The notes: generated from the letters alone by a model not told the origin. DNA of 64,000 nt from Tupaia tana (GCA_026018925.1 JAKSZU010000007.1:92210328-92274327), one strand, 5' to 3'. Counted from the stretch's first letter, positions 20,678 to 31,544 are shown. A program made the numbers and translations.

Positions 20678-20920
20678 CTTGGCACAGCAGGTAGCTGGAG
20701 GTTAAGCTGTTGGGTCCCACATGGCCAGTTTTATGGTTTGAATCCCAGACCTGGCAGTGTGAAAACCACGTTAGGTATGTGAGTGCCCAAAATTCCAAAA
20801 GGAGACTGAAGGAAAAGGGATTATGGAGTGGGCCATCCCTACTGAGGGAAGAGATTCCTCACTTTCTCTATGTCTCTTTCTAGCAAGCACATGCACACTA
20901 CAGCAAAAACTAAAAAAAAG
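20678..20920 (+). mobile_element. A-like SINE (old)
   Basis: ttggcacagcaggtagctgg head, atggtttgaatcccagacc, aaaagggattatggagtggg, actacagcaaaaac and A-tail. Confidence 0.75.
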
Positions 20921-20954
20921 TAATCGTCACAACAACTCTCACCATTTCTTTTCT

Positions 20955-21205
20955 TTTTTGTTTTTGTAGAGAGATTTTTGCTATAGCGAGCATGAACTCG
21001 CTAGAGAGACAGCAAGAGACAAAGACAGAAAGCAAGAAATCACCCCTAAGGGAGGTTGGCCACGCAATAATCCCTTCTTCACCATTCTCCCCTCAGGACT
21101 TTGGGCATGCAGGCACACGCACCTGTCGCTTTCTGTCTCTGTCTCTCTCTGTCTGGCGAGCGCATATGCCCTATAGCAAAAACCTCTCCAAAACAAAAAA
21201 AATTG
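20955..21205. mobile_element. Headless double-tailed SINE-A, inverted
   Basis: 20955-21125 is the 3' half of a SINE-A in reverse (T-rich end, gagatttttgctatagcgag ... gcaggcacacgcacctg). It abuts, without a head, a forward 3' end (21126-21205, tcgctttctgtctctg ... cctatagcaaaaacctctcc plus A-run). Both outer ends are therefore 3' tails and no tRNA head remains. Confidence 0.85.
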
Positions 21206-21244
21206 TTTGAATAAAATTTAATGATTCAAAAAAGTACTCCAAGG

Positions 21245-21722
21245 GAGACAGCGGATAGCATAATGGTTACATCGCTTAATACCAACATGGGGGGGACCAG
21301 CAGGTGGTGTGGTGGTTAAGGCGCTGGACACTCCCACATGGCCGACCAGGGTTCAAGTCCTGAATCTGGTGGGTGGCTTTCTCACTTCCTCTCTTTCTCA
21401 CTGTTACCCTCTGTCTCTCTCTGGTCAAAGTAAAAAGTAAATGAATGAATAAGTAAAATAAAATAAATAATTATTTAAAAAAAAAAAAAAGAAAGAAAAA
21501 GAAAAGATACCAACATGGTCAACTGCAGTTCAAGTCCTGTACCTGGCAACTTGAAACTCACACTGAGCTCATGCGTGTGCATGCCCAAAAATCCCAAAAG
21601 GAGAATGGAGAAGGGACTGTGGCATGGTCATCCCCCAAGGGGGTGATTTCTTGCTCTCTGCCGCTCTTTCTCTCCGGCAAGTGCACACGCCCTATAGCAA
21701 AAATGTCTCTCTAAAAGAAAAG
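21245..21722 (+). mobile_element. SINE-A copy, split by a SINE-B
   Basis: Its head is at 21245-21290 and its body resumes at 21507 (ataccaacatggtcaactgc) to ctatagcaaaaatgtctctc. Outer TSD aaaagtactccaagg at 21230-21244 and 21723-21737. Confidence 0.92.
21291..21506 (+). mobile_element. SINE-B copy nested in SINE-A
   Basis: Complete SINE-B with AATAAA-rich tail. TSD ataccaacatgg at 21279-21290 and 21507-21518 lies inside the host's anticodon-arm region. Confidence 0.93.
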
Positions 21723-21904
21723 AAAAGTACTCCAAGGTTATAAACAATTCTATAATAAATGTATAGAGAGGAGGCTAGGTTGAATATAGACTAACTTTGT
21801 AACAAACTCTGAAAATTACTTTTTGTATGAATTTCCCATAGTTAATCATTTGATTCCTCATATTTCAAAACAATATTTCAATTTACTTAAGTTCATTGGT
21901 GCAG

Positions 21905-22170
21905 TGGGCTCTGTAGCACAGTGGTAATATACTGGCAGAGGATGCCAGATCCCACGTGGCCAGTCGGGGTTTTAGTTCTGGCCCCAGTGGCGTACATGCT
22001 AGGTGTACACATACATGTGTATGCATGACCAGGATCCTGACAGAGTGGAGAACTGGATAAAAAACTGAAGTAAGACTGGCCCCATTGAGGGGCCAGCTTT
22101 TTATTTTTCTCTCGGTCTCACTCTCTCTCCGCCTTTCTGTCCTGCAAGTCAGCTAGCATAATAAAAGAAA
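21905..22170 (+). mobile_element. A-like SINE with extended head (old)
   Basis: gggctctgtagcacagtggta head, gatcccacgtggccagtcgg, ccaggatcctgacagagtgg, then a CT-rich tract and an A-rich end. Confidence 0.7.
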
Positions 22171-22264
22171 AGGTGGTTTTAAGTGTCAATAAATACAAAT
22201 GTATTCTTTTCTTTTCTCTTTTTTTTTTTTTTTTTTACTTAGTTGGAGCAAAAAGTTAAAAAGG

Positions 22265-22447
22265 AGAGGCCAGCAGGTGGCATGGTGGTTAAGACGCTGG
22301 ACTCCCACATGGTCAACCACGGTTTGAGTCCAGGACCTGGCAGCTTGCTTTCTCACTCTCCCCCCCTCTCTCTTTCTCTGAATCTCTCTGCTCGAATTAA
22401 AATAATCATAATAATGATAAATAAAATAAACAGTTCTTTAAAAATAG
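22265..22447 (+). mobile_element. SINE-B copy
   Basis: Standard head, ggtttgagtcc, pyrimidine tract, and a tail with aataaaataaac followed by agttctttaaaaa. Confidence 0.9.
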
Positions 22448-22458
22448 GCTGATTCTTG

Positions 22459-22724
22459 GGAACCAGCAGTTAGCATAATGGCTATGTCGCTGGACTCCCA
22501 CGTAGTCGACCGCGGTTTGCGTCCTGGACCCAGTGGCTTAAAACTCACGCCGGGCGCGTGTACGTGCGTGCCCAAAATCCCGAGAGGAGAATGGAGGAGA
22601 AGGGACTGCGGCGTGGCCATCCCCCCTGGGGGGTGATTTCCTGCTTTCTGTCTCTCTGTCTCTGTCTGTCTAGTGAGCGCACGCGCCCTATAGCAAAAAC
22701 CTCTCCAAAAAAAAAAAAAAAAAG
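22459..22724 (+). mobile_element. SINE-A (A2) copy
   Basis: Starts gggaaccagcagttagc; ggtttgcgtcc and cttaaaactc are A2 marks. Complete through cctctcc plus poly(A). Confidence 0.92.
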
Positions 22725-22736
22725 ATTTTAGACATG

Positions 22737-22931
22737 GGCCAGCAGGTGGCATGGTGATTAAGGCGCTGGAATTCCCACATGGCTAATTGTGGTTCGAATC
22801 CTGGACCTGGCAGCTTCCTTTCTCACTCTCCCTCTCTCTCTCTTTTTCTCTGGCAAAATTCGTGTGAAAATAAATAAATAAATAAATAAATATTCATTAA
22901 AAAAAAGCTTGTCCTATTTAAAAAAAAAAAA
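22737..22931 (+). mobile_element. SINE-B copy
   Basis: Inserted just past the tail of the previous SINE-A. TSD aagattttagacat/aaggttttagacac at 22723-22736 and 22932-22945. Confidence 0.88.
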
Positions 22932-22945
22932 AGGTTTTAGACACA

Positions 22946-23050
22946 TACAAATAGCACAGTTTTCTCAAACTACTGGGTCTGGAACTCCAGCTACTCAATC
23001 AGCCATGTGGGATCCAGCCACCTTAACCACCATGCTATCAGCTAGCCCTG
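22946..23050 (-). mobile_element. A-like SINE head fragment
   Basis: Only the head half is present: actgggtctggaactccag ... accatgctatcagctagccc. Confidence 0.6.
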
Positions 23051-23156
23051 AACAGAGTCTTTAAGGATAAGAAAGATTTAAATAGTTAAACAGCCAAAGA
23101 AAGAAAAGGACAAACAGATAAAGAGAACAAAGGTACTGAATCAGAAACATAGCCAT

Positions 23157-23260
23157 TAGGTATTTATTAAATAACTGCTAAGTGTCAGTCACTGTGTTAG
23201 ACACTAAACATCACTGTTCTCTGCCAGATAATAATCACACAAGCAGGTATATCATTATAA
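23157..23260 (-). repeat. MIR-like fragment
   Basis: aggtatttattaaataactg, taagtgtcagtcactgtgtt, agacactaaac follow the reverse MIR end. Confidence 0.45.
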
Positions 23261-23546
23261 ATGGTAACAGCTGTTATGAAGGGAGACAACGGGAAGGCAA
23301 TAATAGAGAATAGGAGAGAGGGCCAGTAAGGTATGATTAGAAGAGAAAGTATCTGATACTTATACATAAGCTCAGGCATGAAGAAGGCAGTCACACAAAG
23401 AGCAGGAGAAAGTGTTCAAGTAAGACAGTCATACATACAAAGGCTCTGATGTAGGAAAGAACTTGTTCAATTTAAAAATAATAAGCTGGTGTGACTAGAG
23501 CATAAAGAGCAATATGGCAGTATGACTAGCATAAAATAAGGGACCG

Positions 23547-23740
23547 GGGGGTCAGCAGGTGGCATGGTGGTTAAGGGTGCTGGACTCCCACATGGCTGAC
23601 CGTGGTTCGAGTCCAGGACCTGAAGGCTTGTTTTCTCACTTTCTCTCTCTCTTTCTCTCTATGTCTCTCTCTGGAGATATTAAAAAAAGAAAAAGAAAAA
23701 GATAAAGTTAAATAAAATAATTATTTAAAAATAAGTAAAA
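23547..23740 (+). mobile_element. SINE-B copy
   Basis: ggggggtcagcaggtggcatgg head, complete pyrimidine tract, AT-rich tail ending ttatttaaaaataagtaaa. Confidence 0.88.
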
Positions 23741-24044
23741 TATTACTCTTTTCAGATGAAATAGGGACACACACAAATGTGAAGGACTTTAAAGAACAAA
23801 CTAGGCCGATATAAACTTTCAGATACATACAATACGGGGTAATAGTGATTCAAACAGCCAGTGAATACAAAGTACTATGTTTATAAATAAATGCTGGGTC
23901 TGGGGAGGGAGTTGTGCAATAAAGGACAATTTATAAATTCCTTAGGATGCAAGTATCTCTAGAAATGACAAAAGTAATAAATAAAAGCAAAAATGCCCAA
24001 AAAGGTTAGCAATGCTTCCTATGTTATATCTAATGTTTTTTAAT

Positions 24045-24297
24045 CTTATTTTTTTTTAGAGATATTTTTGCTATGGGGCATGTACGTTCTCTGGAGGGAC
24101 AGAGAGAAACAAAGTGAGAAATCACCCCTCGGGGGGATGGCCACACCACAATCCCCTCTCCTCCACTCTCCTCTTGAGATCTTGGGCACACACGCACACA
24201 TGCCCGGCACTAGTTTCAAGCTGTCGGGTCGAGATTCAAACCACAGTCGACCACGTGGTAGTCCAACAACATAACCACTACACCATCTGCTGGTCCC
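24045..24297 (-). mobile_element. SINE-A copy (older)
   Basis: T-run, tagagatatttttgctatgg, cacccctcggggggatggcc, head ending ccatctgctggtccc. Confidence 0.88.
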
Positions 24298-24299
24298 TC

Positions 24300-25405
24300 T
24301 GGCTAATATTTTAATGCAGTATTTTCAAGCTCTTTTATTGATCTCCACCCTACCTCAATACATCAGAGAATTCAATGAAATAGATCCCAAGCCTGAGCCT
24401 CCATCATACTTGAGCTTAAATCAACGGTCTGCCCCTCACTAGCTCTGGCACTATCAACTGCTCTGAGTGCATTTCTTCCATGTGTAAATCGAAGATAATG
24501 ATACCTGAGAGTTACTATTTTATACCTACAGAGACCCAAAATGTTGAGTAGGTAGCCTGAAGGTCATTTTAATTATTATTTCCTAATAGTACATGAAGGG
24601 CCAATGGTCGATATAACAAGAGCTTCCATTCTCAGACAAATTAATCAGTGGGCAAGGGAAATTATAAAACAATCAGGATACTTAAACAGAATGAATAAAG
24701 AGAAGAGGCAGAAATGGGGCTTCTTCTAGAAGTTCAACAGCAGAAGTTTCAACCATTTTCCAGACCAGACAGAGACAAGAGACTGGAGCTAAAGCAGACT
24801 GGGACAGGTTTAGTAACTTGAGAAATCAGGAGAAGGAAAAATAATCTTCCAAGCAAGCCACAACTTCTACCTAACGTATCTGCCCTCTGTGGATTATTCG
24901 CAACACAAGTTAGAGATCAACACTGAAGATATTCTGTCATAGGTGGAAGGGCAAGGCTTCAACCCCTTTACAGCATCTCCACCCTTAGGTATTATTTGAA
25001 CAACCATAATGTGTTAAGTACTTCTTTAGTGAGAGATGTTAAGCTGTATATTTCAGGATCGACCACTTCAAAAAGGAAATGAAAATAAAACATTCAACTC
25101 CTTAACAAGCCTTTGGGTTTTTTTTCCCTCCATAAGTATCCTCTGTCCTAAAAGTGACTAAAAATCTGCATCTTCTCAAATTTATTCATATTTCCCCTGC
25201 TCAGACAGATGTCTCTCCCACTCTTCAGTCTTCTCGTTTACCTCACCAGCTAAGGTTTCCCTATTTCCTACCTACTGGGCACACTGGCTCTCTTAATATT
25301 CATTCTAATCTCACAGTATTGAATCTGAGCACAAAAACCTCATAACATTCTCTGGGATCAATGTGATATCCAATTCCTGAAAAAGAACACAGTTAAAAAG
25401 AATGA
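24300..25405. other. Sequence with one weak MIR, otherwise unrecognised
   Basis: A MIR-like core (ctctggcactatcaactgc ... catgtgtaaatcgaagataatg) lies at about 24410-24530. The rest shows no gene or recognisable repeat. Confidence 0.45.
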
Positions 25406-25410
25406 AGTCA

Positions 25411-25652
25411 TGGAGCCAGCAGGTGGCATGGTGGTTAAGATGCTGAATTCCCACAGTAAGCCATGGTTTGAGTCCTAGTCCCAGCAGCTTGAAAATCACA
25501 CTAGGCGTGTGTGCATGTGTGCCCAAAATCCCGAGAAGAGAATGGAGAAGAGACTGCAGTGTGACCATCTCCCCAGGGGGTCATTTTGGCTCTCATCCTC
25601 TCTCCCCCAGTGAGCATACATGCTTTGAAGCAAATTTTATTTAAAAAAAGAA
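25411..25652 (+). mobile_element. SINE-A copy (older)
   Basis: ggagccagcaggtggcatgg head, caaaatcccgagaagagaatg, ctccccagggggtcattt, tttgaagcaaattttattt. Confidence 0.82.
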
Positions 25653-25739
25653 AGGCAACACTACTGAGAAATAGAATTAACTGACTTGGGTCTATGGTAA
25701 CCCCAGGCTAGGTCTCCTGGTTCCTCAGGCACCACGCAC

Positions 25740-26190
25740 AGTAGGGAAAACCATGGACCTTAGAAACAGGCTTGTGTGGAGCCAGCTGGTGGCATGGTGG
25801 TTAATGTGCTGGATTTTCTTTCACATGGCCAACTCTGTGGTTGGAGTCCCAGATCTGATGGCTTGAAAATTACACCAAGCATATGTGCATGTGTGCCCAA
25901 AATCCTAAGAGGAGACTAGAGACGGGACTACAGACAGCATGACCATCCTCGAGGGAAGTGATTTCTTACTTTCCCTCTGTCTGTCCCAGCCAGTGCACAC
26001 ACCTTATGGCAAAACCTAAACACAGTAAGAAAAGAAACAGACTTGTGTTTGTTCTTCCTAGATGTATCCGTGAACTTGAGACAGTCACTTTACCCTTTGA
26101 CCCTAAACTTGGTCATCTGCAAAACAAGGATGCCAATTACCACCTCGGAGTTGCTGGAGAGACTACAGGAAAGAGGAACCACCTAGTACA
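25740..26190 (+). repeat. MIR, split by an A-like SINE
   Basis: The MIR reads ccatggaccttagaaacagg, then after the insertion cgtgaacttgagacagtcac, gtcatctgcaaaacaagg and accacctcggagttgctgg. Confidence 0.6.
25778..26032 (+). mobile_element. A-like SINE in MIR
   Basis: gagccagctggtggcatggtgg head, cttgaaaattacaccaagc, ccttatggcaaaacc. TSD agaaacaggcttgtgt/agaaacagacttgtgt at 25762-25777 and 26033-26048. Confidence 0.9.
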
Positions 26191-26194
26191 ATTA

Positions 26195-27115
26195 CTGAGC
26201 ACAGAAGAGGTGACAATATTAGTTTTCTCTCTTGGTCTTAAATTATTTAAGACTAAGGAAACACCTAATAACCAAGGAAAGCTAATTAACAATCTGCTTT
26301 GTTAACTTTGTTCATCGCTAGTCAATGATGAACTTTCATTTACTGCCTTGTTCACACTCAACCATTCCCTATCCATCCCACTATTTCCAGTTTTTCAAAC
26401 TTTAGTTACTATGTTTAGAAAAGTAGTTTAATTTTAGAAACCTGGAAAATTCTTCTGAGTAACTTGAGCAAAACCTTCATCTGCCCCAAGGGGAATTCTA
26501 AGCAAAACAATGATTTCTGACATCAGAAGAATTTTCTATGGGAGCTGTTCAATTTAACCACACATATGCCACCGAAGCTGCGCAGGAAGTGACAGAAAGC
26601 AATCTGGAACATACTGTACAGGTTCTCCAAAAAGAAATCTCCTTCTAAAAGCCAACCCCTACTTCTCTACTCTGAGGTTGAAGAATCTTGCTGGATGAAT
26701 TCTCCCAGTTCTGACACTAGTCCAGATCCTGAAGCCAGAACTGTGGCATACCTCGGACAACCCCACCCCTCAAAAGATCCCCAAAAGCAGGGAGGTCGGA
26801 AAGCATTTTCTCCTCAACCGACAGATAAGGCACTAGGGGCAAAGCACGGAAGCACAGCGTTTTCCCAAGGTCATTCAAGTCAACAGAGGTGCGATGGGGA
26901 ATCTGCAGGCGGTCTCTGGCCTTCTGGAGATCAAACTGCAGGGTTTTTGGGGCGCCTGCTCTTCCCCTCTCCCACCCTCAAGTGTGAGCACTGGCCTCGG
27001 CATTTCCGAAACAAGCCACAACAAGCTCTGCAGCGTTAGGAAAGGGGCCGAGCGATGAAGAAACAGATGCTCCAAAGCAAGATGGTCTTTCTCTGCTGGC
27101 ACAGCCTCCTTCAAG
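26195..27115. other. SINE-free flank of the first CpG island
   Basis: GC content rises toward 27.1 kb. No coding exon or repeat identified. Confidence 0.4.
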
Positions 27116-28150
27116 GTTACTAGCAGAAACCACCGGCACCTCCGAGGGCTCCAGACCCGGCTCCCGAGCCCCAGCCCGGCCGCTTCCCTGCAGGCAGCGT
27201 CCGCAGTCGGAGGCCACCGGCCCCAGAAACCGCACTTCATTCCAGCGCTTCGGGAAGCCATGGCTCCTTCCCCGCCCGGGCCGGGGCGGGGGTGCGCAGG
27301 GAGGAGGGCCGCGCGCTGCGGAAAGTTCACCGCGGCGGGCGGGCGGGGGGCGGCCCGGCCCGGCTCGCCCGCGTCCCCCTGCAGATTCCACCATTAATTA
27401 GTCCTAAGGACTGTCTACTGGCAACTTAAACAAAGCGAATGCCTCGAATTCCTTCCCGGCCCAGCGGTCTGGCCGCGAGACCAGCAGCGCCCGGGACGCG
27501 GGCCGGCGGGCCGACAGCTGCGGCGGCGGCAGGACCCCTCCCCGGCCGGCCCGCGCCCCCGCCGCGCCCCGCAGCCGGGACCCGCACGCCGGCCCGGCGC
27601 GTCCCAGCCTCCCGCCTCCTCCCGCGCCGAGCTCCGGGCTCTTCCTGTCTGCTCACTTCCTTCCTCCCGGTGCCCGCCGGGCCCCGCGCAGCCCCCTCCC
27701 CCGCGCCCGCCGGCCCCCGGCCCGCGCCGGCCCCGCCCCGCCCCCACCGGCCCGCGCCCCGACCCCCCGGGCCCCCGGACAACTCCTCCCATGCCTCTGC
27801 CCCACACATTCCCCTCAGTCTCTTTCCCACCAAGAAGTCTCCTCGGAGCCTTCCTTCCCGCTCCTGAAGGAGAACCTCCTGGGGTCCTCCAACTCCACAC
27901 ACACTCTCAGGGGCTCGCCGAGAGCTCTCCCTCCCGGGCTCCTCCTCCAGAACCCCCTCAAACTCTTTCCCCCCAACTCCACAGCCGTCCCTGCCCGGCT
28001 GCGCCCGCCGGTTCTGCCCCGTTGCCCCCGGGTGTCCCGACTCGCCCGGGGTTCGGTCCCCCGCTCCGGCAGCCTTCCTCTCCCGCGCCGGCGCCGGCCC
28101 CGGCCCCGGCCCCGGCGCAGCGTTCCCGCCGCCTCCCCAAGAACCCTCAC

Positions 28151-28240
28151 CTCGGCGACTCCGGCCCGCGCTGCCGCCCGCCCAGAGCTCCGGCGCTCGG
28201 ATCCCAGCGCCCGGCGCCTCCTCAGGCTCCCCGGGACTGA
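28151..28240 (-). other. LUZP1: Candidate non-coding first exon
   Basis: On the minus strand an initiator-like tcagtcc lies just downstream of GC boxes. About 90 bases later cgccgag is followed by gtgagggttc, an excellent AG|GTGAGG donor, with the last exon base at 28151. The interval has no ATG-initiated conserved ORF, which fits a 5' UTR exon. The start is inferred from promoter spacing only. Confidence 0.5.
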
Positions 28241-28246
28241 CAATGA

Positions 28247-28303
28247 GGGGCGGGGCCAGACCGTGACGTCCGCGCTCTGGGGCGGGGCCTGTGTCGTGGG
28301 CGG
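28247..28303 (-). promoter_or_regulatory. GC boxes and CRE-like site
   Basis: GC boxes ggggcggggc at 28247-28256 and 28279-28288, a shorter gggcgg at 28298-28303, and a CRE-like tgacgtc at 28264-28270. They lie immediately upstream of the candidate start on the minus strand, as expected of a TATA-less Sp1/CREB-type promoter. Confidence 0.55.
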
Positions 28304-28454
28304 AGCCGGCGCAGATCCCGCCCTCCGTCCCCTCCTCCCCTGTCCAGGACCTGGACTGCAAGTTTTTATTGCCTTCCTAGCTAAGTGCCCAGGGCCTGTG
28401 CTAGGCGCCGTGGGAAATCCATATGGAAGTCAAGATTCCCTACTTTCAAGAGGG

Positions 28455-28545
28455 GCACTCTCAGGGGGTTTGTGAGGATTAAATCAGATAATCCCTGGAA
28501 AGGTGCTTAGCCCAGGGCTGGGTATGGAGTAATCGCTCAACAAAT
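28455..28545 (+). repeat. MIR/L2-like fragment
   Basis: tgtgaggattaaatcagata, ggtgcttagcccagggctgg and aatcgctcaacaaatacc match the 3' end of MIR-type repeats. Confidence 0.55.
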
Positions 28546-28579
28546 ACCACTCCTATTACTCAGCAAATGTGAAGAAAGA

Positions 28580-28702
28580 ATTTCAGCCCGGATTCCTCTG
28601 GAGGTATGGGTTCCAGTCCCTAACTCTGTTATTAATTGTGTGATCCTAGACTAGTGCTTCCCCCTCAATTCCTCACTTTCTGCTCATTTAAAATGAGAAG
28701 AG
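28580..28702 (+). repeat. MIR
   Basis: atgggttccagtccctaactc, attaattgtgtgatcctag, caattcctcactttctgctc, atttaaaatgagaagagg. Confidence 0.65.
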
Positions 28703-28933
28703 GGAGCCAGCAGGTGGCATGAGGGTTAAGGTGACTGGATCTCACATGGCTGACTTCCCCGCTGGAGTCCTCCACCCGGAGATGAGAATCACGCTGGGCA
28801 TGCGTGTGTGCCAAAAATCCCAAAAGGAGAGTGGAGAGGAAGAGATTGCAGCATGGCCACCCCCATGGGGGCTTATTTCTCACTTTCTCTCTCAGGAGCG
28901 TCCTACATCAAAACTAAAAAGAAAAAAAAGGGG
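28703..28933 (+). mobile_element. A-like SINE
   Basis: agccagcaggtggcatgagg head, gagaatcacgctgggcatgcg, cacccccatgggggcttattt, ctacatcaaaactaaaaag plus A-tail. It interrupts a MIR. Confidence 0.8.
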
Positions 28934-29234
28934 GGGGTATGGGGAAATGACTAAATGATCTCAAGAGTCCTTCCAATAATTCCATGACATCCTTCCTGTG
29001 TGCATTCTATGCCCAAGACACCTAGAGCACCGAGAAGTGGAGAGGAGGGCTCTGAAGGGTGCCCAAGACCCACCCCCAGCATGATGATCACGCAGGACAC
29101 GGCCGCTGCTCTTGCTGCAGAAGCCCTCCCACGCACTGGCACACGGAGATACTCACAAGCCAGGACACAGATGTGCTGAGGGCTGCTTCCGCTCTGCAGC
29201 AGCATGGTTGGCCTCTTGAGACATTGCTTGTGTA

Positions 29235-29500
29235 AACTTTATTGCCCATGGAATAAAGGCCAAAGCCTTGACCTGGTATGATCACTTCCTACCTTTACAC
29301 ATATGCATGCATACACACTCACACACACACACAGTTTATCCAAACTTTCTGTAGTACACCCACTGCTTTCCCACAGCTGCACCTTTGCTCAAGCTCTGCC
29401 CTTGCTGTCTCTCAGTGTACAAGCCTTCTTAGTCTCTCCCAGCAAGAAGCCAGCCCTCCCCACTCTGAATACCAGGTGGCATTGTGTGTAACTCGTATGC
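29235..29500 (+). repeat. L2-type fragment (old)
   Basis: atggaataaaggccaaagcc, tgacctggtatgatcacttcc, ctgctttcccacagctgc resemble the L2 3' region. Weak. Confidence 0.35.
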
Positions 29501-29629
29501 AGGCACAGACAGATTACAACTCACGTTAAACTGACCTACAGTTTCTTTCACAGCATTTGCATTTGGAGATCAGAACCCACACATGTTTGTGGCGTTTGAG
29601 TTCTGAGGTCAGAAAACCCTTATATCACA

Positions 29630-29745
29630 GACCCATATTCTGCCTCACATTAGCTCTCTCTGAGCCTCAGTTTCCTCATCTGTAAAATGAGGCTAATAAT
29701 ATGGTCCATGTAATGTTTGTTTTCAAATTCACAAGATACGGCATG
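29630..29745 (+). repeat. MIR
   Basis: ctctctgagcctcagtttcc and tcatctgtaaaatgaggcta are the near-consensus MIR core. Confidence 0.75.
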
Positions 29746-29826
29746 AAAAGCTCCAGGCACAGTGTTCCACACAAGGAATGGCTGTCATTCTTATTGTCAA
29801 TACTATTACTACCCTCAGATGTTCGA

Positions 29827-30038
29827 CGTTGGCACAGCAGTAAAACTTGGCACTCTGCAAGGCTGGCCCACATGGGAAGGTTCTGGTTCATGTCAGGAGA
29901 CCTCGCTGAGGATATAGGGCATGTGTATGCCCATGACCCAGGGCTGGCTGAGGCTGGCAGTGGATCACAGAGTCAAGACTCTGCACGAAGCTCTCTAGCT
30001 TTCTCTCTCTACTCATCAAATAAATAAACTTAAAAAAA
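29827..30038 (+). mobile_element. SINE-C, well-preserved copy
   Basis: This copy defines the family: head ttggcacagcagtaaaacttg, ggctggcccacatgggaagg, ttctggttcatgtcaggag, catgacccagggctggctga, CT-tract and aaataaataaacttaaaaaa. A B-box-like ggttcatgtc is present, so a tRNA origin is likely. Confidence 0.85.
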
Positions 30039-30047
30039 TACTTTATT

Positions 30048-30151
30048 GGTGCCAGTGGGTGGCATAGTGGTTAAGGTGCTAGAATCCCACATGGCTGAGT
30101 GCAGTTCAAGACCTGGACCTGGCTTGCTTTCTCACTTTCCCTCTCTCTCTC

Positions 30152-30187
<36 letters not shown>

Positions 30188-30519
30188 GAGTATTCATGCC
30201 CTATAGAAAAATAATAAGGGACCAGAAGTGGGTGTAATGGCTATGTCTCTGAACTCCCATGTAGTCGACCGCAGTTCAAGTCCTGGGCCCGGTGGCTTAA
30301 TTTCATGCTGGGCGCGTGTGTGTGCGTACCCAAGATCCTGAGAGGAGAATGAAGGAGAAGGGATTGCAGTGTGGCCATCCCCCTGGGGGGTGATTTCTCA
30401 CTTTCTGTCTCTCTGTCTCTCTCTGTCTTTCTAGCAAGTGCATGTACCCTGTAGCAAAAACCTCTCAAAAAAAAAAAATAATAATAATTAAATAATAATA
30501 AGTAAACTTAAATAAATAG
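30048..30519 (+). mobile_element. SINE-B copy with a SINE-A in its tail
   Basis: Head and a long (CT)n tract to 30217, ending gccctatagaaaaataataa. The tail resumes after 30474 as aataataattaaataataataag. Confidence 0.82.
30218..30474 (+). mobile_element. SINE-A copy in a SINE-B tail
   Basis: Head gggaccagaagtgggtgtaatg through gtagcaaaaacctctc plus A-run. aaataataa-type words border both sides. Confidence 0.88.
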
Positions 30520-30777
30520 GGACCAGCCGTTGGCATAATGGTTACGTCACTGGACCCCCATGTAGTCGACCACGGTTCGAGTCCCGGACCTGGTGGCTTA
30601 AACTCAAGCCAGGCGCATGTGCGTGCATGCCCAAAATCCCGAGAGGAGAATGGAGGAGAAGGGATTGTGGCATGGCCATCCTCCTGGGGGGTGATTTCTT
30701 GCTTTCCATCTCTCTGTCTCTCTCTGTTTTTCTGGTGAGCGCACAAGCCCTATAGCAAAAACCTCTCAAAAAAGAAA
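30520..30777 (+). mobile_element. SINE-A copy
   Basis: gggaccagccgttggcataatg, canonical ggttcgagtcc, cctcctggggggtgat, complete 3' end. It continues the chain of tail insertions. Confidence 0.92.
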
Positions 30778-30810
30778 ATAAATAAATAAATATTTTAAAA
30801 ATTGGTTACT

Positions 30811-30910
30811 AGGGGCCAGCTGGTGGCATAGTGGTTAAGGTGCTAGAGTCCCACCTAGCCAACTCAGTTCAGTTCCCAGACCTGGTGACTTGCTTTCTCA
30901 CTCCCCACTG
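30811..30910 (+). mobile_element. 3'-truncated SINE-B
   Basis: Head ggggccagctggtggcatag to gctttctcactccccactg, then it stops without pyrimidine tract or tail. Confidence 0.78.
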
Positions 30911-31540
30911 CAACGCACTGCCACTGAAATAGGAACCATTAGGTTAGTCTCCAGATTCCAGGTGGATTCTGCAGTCCTGTCTGATGCCCCAGAGCAGTTT
31001 TGTCACTCAGCACTCCTCCACCTTTGAGACAGCTGTTGAGTTTTGCAGCAGAGCTGACCCATTTCTGCCTTGTACCTTTCTCCTCCTTCATTCCTTCTAG
31101 AAAAACGGATCTGTGTTAAACTGAGCTTGGCATCCTCCAAGAGAACTGCAGCAAGGCTCGTGGCATTTCTAGAGCACTGGCCTATGGGAAAAGGGAAGGG
31201 CTTTGGGGTTCTGATTAATTCCCTGCACCACAGTCAGTCTAATGGCTGTCCTGAAATGCCTGAGCTAGTCCTCAAGAGCCCCTAACAAATTGTGGCTTAT
31301 TTTTAGAATAGGAGATTCAAAAATGCCACTTCCGGTGAAAAGTAAGCTTGGCCACAGGATTGCTGCAGGCAAAGAACTGCCTTTACTTAGTGGCTCCTGT
31401 GTGTGCTGGTGCTGATCCCAAACACTGCAAGCCCTTGAAAAGGAGAACCCAGGACATACAGGGGAGGTACTGAAGATGGAACTTTCTCCCCAGGATCCCT
31501 GACCCCATCCCGGCTCATTCATTCATTCGCAGCAAAAGCT
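30911..31540. other. Unique sequence
   Basis: No repeat family and no supported exon recognised. Confidence 0.4.
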
Positions 31541-31544
31541 TTGG

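Larger units (their letters stand above)
27120..28330 (-). promoter_or_regulatory. LUZP1: CpG island 1, candidate LUZP1 promoter
   Basis: A strongly GC- and CpG-rich block with no SINE insertion. Its distal edge (28247-28303) holds three GC boxes and a CRE-like tgacgtc. A minus-strand splice donor at 28150/28151 shows that transcription runs toward lower coordinates. The gene call rests on synteny: in human, LUZP1 lies downstream of HTR1D on the same strand. No LUZP1 protein sequence is visible here, so another gene or a lncRNA remains possible. Confidence 0.55.

Noticed and set aside
1-27100. LUZP1 coding exons
   Set aside because: No leucine-zipper or long coding frame is visible; the region looks like intron, so coding exons must lie outside the window if the gene call is right.
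27426-28361. 311-codon open frame on the minus strand in CpG island 1
   Set aside because: It is made of low-complexity G/A/R/P-rich translation typical of stop-poor GC-rich DNA, matches no family I know, and reads through a strong splice donor.
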